Assembly (NCBI RefSeq): GCF_039696035.1
Contig: NZ_CP155567.1
Coordinates: 3,777,001-3,841,000 of the forward strand
DNA length: 64,000 nucleotides
Direction of reading: 5' to 3'
Source of the DNA: Microbulbifer sp. SAOS-129_SWC
Lineage (GTDB): Bacteria; Pseudomonadota; Gammaproteobacteria; Pseudomonadales; Cellvibrionaceae
The notes under the pieces were generated by a model that made no database searches, was not told the DNA's origin, and saw nothing but the letters and a program-made list of their open reading frames with translations. Position numbers and translations under genes: made by a program. Below, in pieces: positions 39,334-51,300 of this stretch; the stretch's first letter is position 1, and the number at the start of each line of letters is the position of its first letter.

Positions 39334-42300
39334 TTTTTCACCGGTGAAACATTAATTGGCTTCAAGATCTCATTGAAATTATCCAGCACAGCGTTATTTA
39401 TGCCATTAGTCGCGCGCTCAGAATTAAATCGAATGACATTAAATCCTTGTTCCTGTGCTTTTAAACCGATCTCTTGTGTCGCTGACGAAATAGGACCACC
39501 TTTGTAATCCCATGCTTTTGCCACATTAGGGTCAGTTAAATCGAGCACATTCATTGCGTCTTTATTTAAATCAAAACGAATACTATATTTTGCGTCTACT
39601 CCGTGATGCGCCAACTCGGCCACTGTAGTTGTAGGTTGCTCCCCCACATAAAAGGCCGGACCAAAGCGACTCTCCGGATTCAAGTACTTGGGATCAATTC
39701 CATCAAGAACACCTTGAATTTTTCTTGCCTCGTCAGAAGTGTGCCAAACAAAATCAACACTTTGGTTTGCAACATCATCACCAAGCCTCGTAACATCATT
39801 CGCAAGCAACGCAGCCTCATCAGCCAGCGACGCCGACCTTCGCGCAATCATTCCGGCCGTCAGCTTGACACCACCCTTAACAACGCCATAACCTCCAGCC
39901 ACCACGCCACCGACATCCATGGTGGTTTTGCCCACCTTGGTACCGGAGAAGTAGATCTGGGAATTCTGCTCCGCGGTGAACATGGTCGTCAAGTTGTCTC
40001 CGTACTCCTTTGCCCCGGAGACCAGGGAATCCCAACCTGCAGAAATTTTTTCTCCTGGTGCGGAAATGAACCCGCTTACACCATCGGAAATACTGGTTTT
40101 CAGCTGCTCTACCTGCTGGTGATTTTCCCGCATCATATCGTAGGGAGAGAAGCCCATGATTTCGTCTGTACCCAGCTTCTTGGCAAAACCCTCTATTGTC
40201 TGGAGGCCGGTCTCACCACCCAGGGTGTCGTAGGTTTTCTCCAGTACGGCCATCTTGGTCAACTGGAGAGCACCCAGGACGCCCTCGCCCACTGACTGCG
40301 CTGCGCCCATGGTGACACCGCTCGAACCGCTGAAGAATCCCTTCAACGAGCTCTCGGCAGGAGAATCGAACAGATAGTTGGCGGCGCCGAAAGCATTGTC
40401 CCGGAACTCGTCAAAGCCAAGGGCGCCGCCGACGCCACCGGCAAGGATCAGCGTATTCGCTGCTACCACGTCGTGATAGTCCTTAGCAACTCCGGCCACA
40501 TCATCCCAGGTAGCCTTGAGGCTACCCCATATGCCTTCTTCCTGCTTGGGAGCCGCTGCCGTCGGCTGCAGCGGAAATTCAAAACTATCCTGGGGGGTCG
40601 ACAGCAGCTCCTTCTGGACATGCTCGAGACTGTTCCAGCTACGCCCAAATTCCCTGTCATTGTTGTTGAAACTGATTCCCAGCTTCTCTAGGTGCTGGAC
40701 CACATCGCCCTTGAACAGGTAGTCGTTGCCATCCGCACTTCCATTCGTGGCAAACTGGCCGAGTAAACGCTCTCCACCACTCCTGTTTACGCGCAGATCA
40801 AAATTCAACCCAGCATTGGCAAAGTTCTTCGACATTGCCAATGCTGCGTCGGTATTTATAGTGCCATCCGGATTCACCAGCGCCCCTTCAGCACCACTGG
40901 CGATCTTGTTCAGCTCGGTTACCGCTACGTCGCCGCCATAGGTATTGCTCGCGGCGGCTGAGATGCTCTCGTCACCGGTGGGCAGTACCACCTCGGTACC
41001 GATCTGGATGCCACGGGTATTGTTACCCTGCAGTTCCGGGTTGATGGAAAGCATCCGCTCGGCATACAGCTGTATCTCCCGCTCACTGGCCTCCGGCCCG
41101 AGGATGTCGCGGGCGATGGAGCTGGGATTGTCGCCGGACTGGAAGGTGTAGATCTGTGGACCGCTGCTTTCTTCCAGCAGAGCCGGACCGCTCTTCAGGG
41201 CCAGTGGATCGCCGGGGTCAAGACTGAGATTGTCGGCAAACGGGTGGTTGAGCAGATTGTCATTGAAGCCGTTATTGAAGGTGCCATTGAGTCCGCTATT
41301 GATACCCGCATAGGCTGGCTCAGGACCGCTAAAGAAGTCTCCGATCGCGGCCCCCGCCCGCTTGGCTTTGGCGATGAGGCCCTCTTGACTTCCGGGGGAG
41401 GTGAGGTCAGCCGCGATAGCCTGGCCAATTTCATTACCGATGGCATTGTTTATGTAGTCCTGACCTGTGCGCTTGTCGACCAGACTCATGGCCCCGCCAA
41501 TCAGCAGCTGGTCCTGAATTCCACCATCCAAGATCTCAAACTGGTTTTTACCGTCCCCCACAGCTGCGCCAACGGTTTGGCCGACTGCATTGACCCAGTC
41601 CGCGGTGGTCAACTCGCCTTCACGGATATACGTTTCCGCGGCATTAAGCCAAGGCGTGACCATCTGCACAGTACTCGCATCGAGGAATCCTTCCATATCG
41701 ATACCGGCAGATTTGTTCTGGGTTGGCCCCAGCGCGGCCGCCGCCACGCTGGACCAGCTAGTGATTTTGCCTGCGCTAATCAACTGCTTGGAGGCAGCGC
41801 CGGCAGCCTTCAGGGCCGCGGCGGCGGTCTTGGCGTACTTAACCGACTTCGCGGCGATTTGGCCGGCTTTAACGGCCGCCCCAACACCCTGGGCGGCGCC
41901 GCTAAACGCTCCAGCCACCGCTCCTGCAGCCACTTCCTTCCAACTGAAACTCTCCTGATAGCCAAGAGCAATAAACAGCCCCTGCTGCACGATCGAGGCC
42001 GCAGCGCCAACCACGGCACCAGCCACTGCCCAGGCGGCAAGCGTCGCCGCCGTGCCACTCAGTCCAAGGAAGGTTCCCCCCACTGCGGGAAGCAACGCGC
42101 TGGCAAGACCGGCCGTAGCAATCGTCGCCACCACCGCAATCACCACCACGATGATGATCATCAGGATATTGCCGCAACCGCTATCCGAGTCCGGCGTCTT
42201 CAGGTTCGGCAGCGCCGAGCCGATGATGTCGCCCTCGTTGTACAGCTTGTGGGTGTTCGCATCGATGCGGCCGGTTTCAACGCTGTTGGGGACGGTAATC

Positions 42301-45300
42301 TTGACCCCGCCCTTCAGCGGCTGGCTCGGGTCGAGGCCGTTGGCATCGGCGAGCACGAACCACAGGCTGGGGTTGCCGTAGACGCGCGCGGCAATCGACT
42401 GCAGGGAGTCGCCCTCGACGGCGGTGACGCTGGTAACGGCGCTGGACGGGTAGTCCTCGCCGATGTTCGGGATCAGGTTGTAGTCGCCGGTGTCCAGCTG
42501 CTCTTCAGTCGCGTCGCCGTTATGCCAAGTTTTCTTCTCGCCCACGGCCTGGCCGTTGGCGTACTGGAACTCGGTGTCGCTGATGTCGCTGTCGGTGCCC
42601 TCGTCGTGCTTGCGATAAAGGATCTGGCCGTCGTTGTTGTAGACGAAGGTGAGGTATTCCCTTCGGTCCTCGTTGTCGCCCTTACCCTTGTCCAGCTTGG
42701 TGAGCTGGTGGTTGGCGTTGTAGGTGTAGGTGCTGGTGCCGTTGGCGTCGCCCTTGCCGACAATCTTCTGCTCACGCCCGTCGGCGTGATAGTAGTAGGT
42801 GTAGGTGTAGGTGGCGTCGTCGCTCTTCAGCTTCATCTTGAGCAGGCGGCCGCCGTCGTCGTAGGTGCTCTCGGTCACCTGGTCGTCGCTGTCGCTCCAG
42901 GTGGAGATACCATTGGCGCTGTAGGTGGTGTAGTTGTAACTCTCCTTGCTGCCGCCCTTCCAGGTTTCAAAGCGATCGACGTTGCCGTCGGCATCGTAGT
43001 GCCAGGTGCTCTTCCAACTGGCGCCGTCTTCCGTCCATGTGGCCAGGGTGACCCGGCCGCTGAGGTCGTAGGAGTAAAAGACATCGGTGCCTTTGTCCGT
43101 CCATTTTGCGCGCTGGCCGAGGCCGTCGTAGGTGAACTGACTGATGATGTTGCCGGCTTCGCCATTGCGCATCTCGGTAATGCGGTTGGCACCGTCGTAG
43201 TCGTACCAGTGGTTGACCGCTTCGCCGCTGTAGCCGACATCGGTATACACGCGTTTCTGGTTGCCGGCAGCATCCCACAGATAGTTGAGGTTCTGGCCGG
43301 TAACGCCATCGTGCCAGCGAGACAGTTGCCCGGCTTCGTCGTAGTCATAGGTGATGTTGCGGTCGTGGCCGCCGGTACCGGAGATCACTTCGTGCATCCG
43401 GTTGCCCATGACATCGTATTCGTAGCTGGTGGAGACACCGGTGATCTCGTCGGTCACCGAGGTCAGGTGGCCGGCGGCATCGTAGCTACGGATGATCCCC
43501 TGGGTGCTGGTGCCGGTGCCGCTGCTGGTGGGGTAGAGGTAGTCGAGTTCACGCAGGGTCTGGCTGAACTTCCAGGCGTAGAAGGTATCTTCGTGGGCCA
43601 GGTTGTAGTTCCACAGCGCGGTGTTGCCGTAGCTGGTGCTGACGGGGTGGTATTCCCGCACCTGGTTGCCGAAGTCGTCGTACTCGTAGACGGTCTTCTG
43701 GTTGCCCTGATCGACGGTGGCGATCTTGCGGCCGAAGGCCCCGTACTCGTGGGTGGTGATTCGGCCGGCAGCATCCTTCTCGGCCACCAGATTACCGTAG
43801 CTGTCGTACTGGCGGGTTTCATTGACCCAGCCGTTGACGCCTTCGTAGCGGGTCTCCACCACGCGATTGAGGCTGTCGAAGGTCTGGTAAGTCCAGTCGC
43901 CGGCAATGTCGCGAGAGGCGGTGCGGTTGTCGCGGTTATCGTACTGGAACTCGAGCGTCTCGCCACCGGCGTCGGTCTGGGTGAGCAGGCGATCGCGCTG
44001 GTCGTAGACGAAGCTGGTGCTGCGCTCGCCCTTCCCGGTGATGGTGTCCACCAGGGTCTGCGAGGTGCGGCGGCCGAAGGCATCGTAGTCGTAGCGGGTG
44101 ATATCGCCGGCGCCGTTGATCTCCTCGATCAGGCGCCCGCCGAGGTCGTAGCGCTTGCTGGTCTCGTTGTTGAGCTGATCGATCGTGCGCGTCTCACGGC
44201 CGAGGCGGTCGTAGAAATGCTGGGTCACGCCACTGCGGTTGTCGTTCTCCCAGGTCATCATGCCCAGGGCATTGAAGCCGCGAGTGGTGCTGTAACCGCG
44301 GGCGTCGGTGATGGATACCTGGTGATCCTGCACGTCGTACGCATAGTCGGTTTTTGCGCGCACCGGGCCGCTCTCGCCGTAGACGTCGGCGGCAACGCTG
44401 TATTCGGTCGTCATGCGGTTGCGGCCGTCGAACTCGGCGTAGCTGTCGTGCACTTCGGTGGCGCTGGCCAGGTCTTCGCCTTCGGTGCCGCTGGTGTAAG
44501 TGGCGACGTGGTTGCCGTTGGCGTCCACGCCGTAGTGGCGCCAGACGCCGCTGCCCTGGTTGGTGGCGACTAGTTGGTTGAGGGCGTTGTAGTGGCTCTC
44601 GGTGTAGTAGCCGGCGGTGACACCGTCAGTGGTACGGCTTCCGGCCGACGGGCCGCTGTCGCTCACCACCGCATTGACGAAGTTGCGCGCATCGCTGCCC
44701 GGGCCGGAGTAAAGGCCGGTGCTGAAGCCGATCTGGCCATCGGCGGCGACATTGAGGCTGCCACCGGTTTCGCTGCCAAGCACGGTGAGGCTGCTGCCCT
44801 GGTAGTTCTTGCTACCACCACCGGTGACCTGGGCGCTGTCGAGGCGCAGCCACTGCACGATCACTTCGTTGCCGTCGGCGTCGGTATAGCTGAGCTTGAC
44901 GTCGTAATCGCCCTCCTGCAGCTGCGCCAGGGTGGCGCTGTACTGGCTGCCGTCGTAGCTCATCACCGCGCTATTGGCGAAGTCGAGGCCGGAGCCGGCG
45001 GTCCGCCAGGACAGGGTCAGGTCGCCATTGACGTTGGCAGCTTCGGCCGGATCCAGCGTGAGGCTGAAGTCCTGGTCGTAGCCGAGCACGTTGGTGATAG
45101 TGCTGCCGGGGTTGTCGGGGTCGTCCACCTCTTCGGTCACTTCGGTGCTGGTGACATCCAGGCTGTGCGGGTTGTCGGTAACCACGGTTTCGCCGTAGAG
45201 GGCGTTGTAGCTGTGGCCGCCCGGAGTCAGTTCGGTGGAGACAATCAGCTGGCCGCCGGCACCGGAAGCCGCATCGTCGCGGCTGCTGGCAACGAGCTGG

Positions 45301-48300
45301 CCGTCGACCAGTACCAGCTGTGACTGCACACCGTCGCCCATGGTCGGCGCCTGCCAGCTCAGGCCCTGGCGGCTGCCCGCCAGCGGATCTGTTGCGCTGA
45401 CGTCGGCCTGGAACTGGTCGAGTATCAGCCCCTGGGCGCCAAAGCTGGTGGCCTGGGCGTAGGTGCCCTCCAGGGTAATGGTGTAACTGCCGGCGGCCAG
45501 CGGGCTGCTGGCACTGCCGAGGTTGAGAGCATAGCTCCAGGTACCATCGCCGTTGTCGACACCTTCCACCGCGACTTCGCCGCTGACCCCATTGGCATCG
45601 GTCCAGCTGGCCACCACGGTGGCGAACTGCCCGGCCACCTCGGCCGGGACCCGGGTGTCCAGGTTGATGATGTAATCGGTCTCGCTGCCATTGACCACGC
45701 TGGTCTGGCCCAGCTGGGTGCTGACACCGACGTGGGTGTCGCTAGCGACAAAGGTCTTTTCGGTACTCTGGTAGCTGTTGCCGTCGCTGTCCTGCCAGCC
45801 GATTAAATAGGACTGCTCATTGAGGTTGCTGACGCCGTCGATGGTGACACTCCAGGTGCCATCACCATTGTCAGTCATCGCCAGCTGGTTGCCGGTAGAA
45901 CCGGTGGCGCCGTAATTCAAGACCAGGTTCTGCGCGTTGCTGCCGGCATCCACGGTGATGATGGTGGTATCGGCATCGACGCGGGTGACGTCCACGGCGC
46001 CGAGCGTCGGCGGCACCTGCAGTTGCTGCTCGGCGGACCAGGCCAGGTTGCCGGCACGGTCGGCGGTGACAATGCGGAAGTAGAGCCCCTCGCCTGCGGA
46101 GAAGCTCTCACTGGGGATGTAGATTTCCGGCCGGACTTTGTTGTCCGGGTCGGCATTGGAGAACCAGGTGCCCAGCTTGGCACTCTGGTTTTCGTACGCA
46201 TCCAGGTTGTCGCCCAGGTCCGCGTGGCTGCTTGAACTCCACACCACCCAGCTCTGCTGCTCGATGCCATCGGGCATATCCCAGCTGAGCTGCAACATGT
46301 CGCCGAAGCTGGCTTTGATACCCTGGCTGTCGACCGACTGCGCCACCGAGTCGATTTCCCCGGTGTACATCAGAGTCTGGTTGCCGGCGGCATCGTACTG
46401 GATGGTGGAACCGGTGCCGTCCGGGGCGATGTTCTTGATCACGCGGCCGGCGCCGTCGTAGCCGATCTCGGTGACAAAGCCGTCGCCGTCTTTGGCCCAG
46501 GTCTGTTCGCCGCGGGCGTTGTAGACGTAGGACTGGGTAATGTCGTCGCTGGCGTCGGTGCCGTCCATCAGGTCGGTTTCCGACGTCTGGCGGTTGGCGT
46601 TGTCGAACGCGAACGCGGTGGCCTGGTCATCGGCGCTGGTGGCGACCAGGCTGGCGAAGTCGCTGTCGCCGGTGAGGCCGGCAATGGCCCCGGCATCCAC
46701 GGTATTGAAGTAGCGCTTGCGCTGGGTCAGGTTGCCGTTTTCATCGTAGATGAAGGTGTGCAGCACGCGGTCGCTGTTGATCAGCGCAACGCGGCGCCCG
46801 GCAGCGTCGTAGTAGCTGTATTCGGTGGCGGCCTGGCTGGTGCCGGCGGCGACGGTGCGGCTGGTTTCGTTGCCGTTGCCGTCGTAGGTGTAGAGGGTGA
46901 GCACCCGTTCCTGCACCGGGTCGCCGCCGCTGTTGTCGACCACGTCGACCAGCGGTGAGCGCTCTTCGGTCACGCGGTTGGCGGCGTCGTAGACCTTGCT
47001 GACGGTATAGACGTCACCGGCCGGCGGGTTGGGCCGGGTGGCGGAGCTGATGCTGGCGGTGTCGAGCGGCTGGGTGTAGACGCGCTGCTCCAGTACGTTG
47101 TCCTGGGCGTCGTATTCCCATTCCACCAGGTAACCGGCCGGATCCACCTGGGCTTCGAGGCGCCCTTTGTGGTCGTACCAGGCGTAGGTGGTGTTGCCGT
47201 TCTTGTCGGTGATTTCGATGGCATTGCCGAAGGCGTCGTAGACGGTGGTTTCCTCCGGGCGCACCTGTGCCGTGCTGGCCACCGGCTGGCCGCTGCTGGC
47301 ATCCACCGAGGTGAGTTCGACCTGCGGGTAGACGGTGCGCGTGAGGCGACCCATCCGGTCGTATTCCATGTCGGTGGTGCGCGCCTCGCCGTTGGGTGCG
47401 GGACGCACCAGCGGGTCGTGATCGGCGGACGACAGGCGGGACATGTACTGGGTGGCGCTGGCCTTCTCACCGAAGGTGTTGTAGCTCCATTCGGTCAGTA
47501 CATTGTCCGCGCTCAGTTCGGCCACCTGGCGGCCGTTGGCATCGAAGTAGCGGGTGGTGGAGTAGCCGGCGGCGTCGGTGGTCTGCACCTCGTTGCCGAA
47601 GGCGTCGTAGGCGTGGGTGATCTCCAGGCGCTGGTAGACCGGGCTCTGTTCCGGGTCGGCCATGCCGATGGTGTACACCTGCACGTTGGCACCCAGTTCG
47701 CGGGTGACGCGGTTGTTGCCGTCGTACTCGTACTCGGTCACCACGCCGCGCGGGTCTTGCAGGGTTTTGACGTTGCCGACCTTGTCGTAGGTGTAGTGGG
47801 TGGACTCGCCCAGGTCGTTGGTTTCGGAAGTGGCGCGGTTGTTGAAGTCGTACTGGTAATGCAGGCTGTTGCCGTTGGCATCGGTCTGGGTGACGACGTT
47901 GCCGAGCTTGTCGTAAGCAGTGGTCTGCACCAGGTTCAGGCCGTTGGGGTCGAAGATCTGCTGCACCTGGCGGTTGTTCAGGTCGTAGACGTAGACGGTC
48001 TCGCGCACCGCGTTGGGGTCGGTGGCGGAGACGATCTGCTCCCCGGTCTTGTTGTTGGCGCCGTCCCATGCGAACAGGGTCTCGGTGCCGTCCACGTCGG
48101 TGAAGTGCACCAGGCGGTTGTCGAGGTCGTACTGGTAGCTGCGGGTGCGCGGGTCGCTGGTGTTGGCGTAGAGCACTTCCTGCAGCAGGTTGCCGGCGCC
48201 GTCGTAGCTCTTCTCGGTGACGCTGCCATCCGCTTCAGTGACGGTGAGCGCGTGATTGGCGCGGTCGTAGTCGGTGTGGGTGATGCGGTCGGCGGTGCTC

Positions 48301-51300
48301 GGGGTGCCTGCCGGTGCGGTGAAGTCGTCCACGGCGCCGGTGTAGCGGTCGGCATACAGGTAGGCTTCGGTCTGGTTGCCGGCGCTGTCGTAGGCAAAGG
48401 TGTTGAGGTTGCCGAGCGGGTCGAGAATCGCGGTCAGGCGGTTGGCGCCATCAAAATAGTAGCGCGCGACGCGGCCGAGGGCGTCGATGGTCTTGGTGCG
48501 GTTGCCCATCGCATCGTACTGGTAGTCGGTACGGTGCTGTTCGCCGTCGATGTCCGCGGTCTTGCGGTTATTGAGGTCGTACTCCATGTGCACGGCGCGC
48601 TCGTCGGCGGTGCCGGCGGCACTGATGACGCCGGTCTGGTTGCCCATGGCGTCGTACTCGTACTCGGTGCGGGTGCCGTAATCGTCGACCATCGCGGTCA
48701 TGCGCCCGTTGCCGTCGTACTCGTAGTCGGTTGCCGTCCAGGTTTCGACACCGCTGCCATCGACACTCTGCAGCAGGTGCTCGGCGGTCTTGTTGCCGGC
48801 CTGGTCGTAGTCATAGACGCTGACGCCGCCCGCCGGCGTTTCCACGCGGGTCTGGCGATTGGCTTTGTCGTAGCTGTACAGCGTGGTGCGCGGCGGAGTG
48901 TCATGCAGGCCGTTGGCGGCCTCGGTCATGCTGGTGCGGTTGCCCACGGCGTTGTAGGCGTAGCGGGTGATATTGCCCTCGCCGTCGGTCATGCTGAGCA
49001 TGCGATCGGCGGCGTCGTAACTGAAGCTGCTGGACTGCACGTGTGCGCGCGCGGCCTTGTCGGCATCGTAGTCGGGCGCGGTGGCGTCCACCAGGTACTG
49101 GCCGACGGTGACCTGGGTCTGGTTGCCGAAGGCATCGTACTCGATGCTGGTAGTATAGCCCTCGCCATCGGTGACCGCGGTCTGGCGATCCAGCAGGTCG
49201 TAGGCGTAGGTGCTGGTGCGCGCGTCGCTGCCGTCGGCAAAGCTCTGCGTGGTGCTGAGGATATTACCGCGCTGGTCATAGCTGTTGACGGTCAGGGTTC
49301 CGCCGGCGGATAGGCTGGTGAGCATCCGGCCGAGCTGGTCGAAGGTGTTGACCTGCTCGCCGCCGTTGGCGTCGAGGATTCTGGTCTGGTTGCCCAGTAC
49401 GTCGTACTCGTACTGGGTAATGCCACCCATCGGGTCCTGCACCCGGGTGATACGGCCTTCGAGGTCGTAGTCGTAGTAGGTGTGGCGCTCTACACCGGGC
49501 ACGCCCACCGCCTGGATGGTTTCCAGCTTGTTGCCGGTGCCGTCGTAGACATACTCCACGCGCATCTGTTCGCCGTCGACCAGCGCCACCTGGCGGTTGT
49601 CGAGGTCGTACTCGTAATGGGTGGACTGCTCTTCCGGCAGGCCGGGTGCTACGGTGACGGCGGTGCGGTTGCCGGCGCCGTCGTAGGTAAACTCGGTGCG
49701 CTCCAGTTCGCCGTTGATCCGGGCGGTCTGACGGTTGTTCTTGTCGTATTCGAAGGATTCGGTGCGCGCTTCGGCACTACCGACTGCCACGGTCTGGCTA
49801 CTGAGGTTGCCGTTGCCATCGTAAGCAAAGGTGCTGATCACCGCGAGCGGATCCTTGCTCTGGATCAGGCGATTGTTTCCATCGTAATCGTTGAAGGTGA
49901 CACGCACGTCGGCAGTGCCGTAGGCAGCGTGCTCCTCCTTCACGTTGCCGCTTTCATCCAGGACATAGTGGGTGACTACACCTTCCGCGTCCTGGATATC
50001 GGTAACGCGATTGGCCGTATCGTAGCTGTACAGAGTACTGCGCTCATCGGGCGTGCCCTGCGCCTCGATCACCGCGGTGCGGTTACCGCGCTCGTCGTAT
50101 TCGTAGGCGGTCACCACGTCCAGCGCGCTGGTTTCGCTCACCAGCTGGTTGATCGCGTCGTAGTCGTAACGGGTGGTGCGGCCGGTATCGCCGGCCTGCG
50201 CCTGCGGCACACCATTGATCACACTGGCGCGCTCGTTGTACAGGGTCACGCTCTTCATGTTGCCGACGTCGTCGTACACCGTTTCGGTCAGATAACCTTC
50301 CGGTGACAGCTGCGCCGTCTGGCGATCGGCCATGTCATAGAAGAAACGGGTTTCGGCGGCATCGGTACCGGCTTGGTCGCGGTACTGAACCACGCTGGTG
50401 CGATTGCCCACGTCGTCATAGGCGTACTCGGTGCGGAAGCCCTCGCCGCTGGTGCGCACGGTCAGGCGGTCGGCCATGTCGTACTCGAAGGTTACGGTCT
50501 GGTCGTCCGCGCTCGGCGCGGCCACCGGCTGCGCAGACGGATCCACGCTGGTGAGTGCGGTCATGTAGCGGGTTTCGCTGACCATATTGCCGACACCGTC
50601 GAACTCGTGTGCCACCAGGAATCCTTCCGCATCGACACTGGCCACCTGGCGGTTGGCACGATCGAAGTAGTTGGTGGTGACATTGCCACGCCCATCGATC
50701 ATTTCCACCTGATTGTCGGCGGCGTCGTAGTGGTACTCGACGCTGCTCAACTCCGGGTCGGTTACCTGGGTGACACGGTTATTCTTGTCAAAGGTGTACG
50801 TGGTGGTGTTCTGGCGTGCGTCGGTGACGGCGGTACGGTTGCCATTGGCGTCGTAGTCGTAAGACACCGTCTGGTTCAGCGCGTTGGTCTCGCTGCGCAG
50901 CTGGTTGTTGTCGTCGTAGGTGTAGGTGGTGGTCGCCGCGTCGGCGGTATTGGCCGCGACCGTCATGCTGGTGCGGTTGTCCACCTCGTCGTAGGCATAG
51001 GTGGTCTCCACCAGGTCGGCGGCGGTCTCCCGGGTCAGCCGGTTGAGTGCGTCGTACTCCCAGGTGGTCTCGCGCAGCAGCGCGTCAGTTTCGGAGATAC
51101 GGTTGCCCACGGCGTCGTAGCCGTAGCGAGTGACTTCATTTTCCGCATTGGTGACGGTGACCAGACGGTTGATCTGGTCGTACTCGTAGCTGGTGCCGTG
51201 GCCGTTGCCGTCCACTATGCCCACCCGGTTGCCCACCTCATCGTAGGCATAGGTTGTCGTCTCGCCTTCGGCGTTGGTGCTGGTCAACAGGCGGTTGGCC

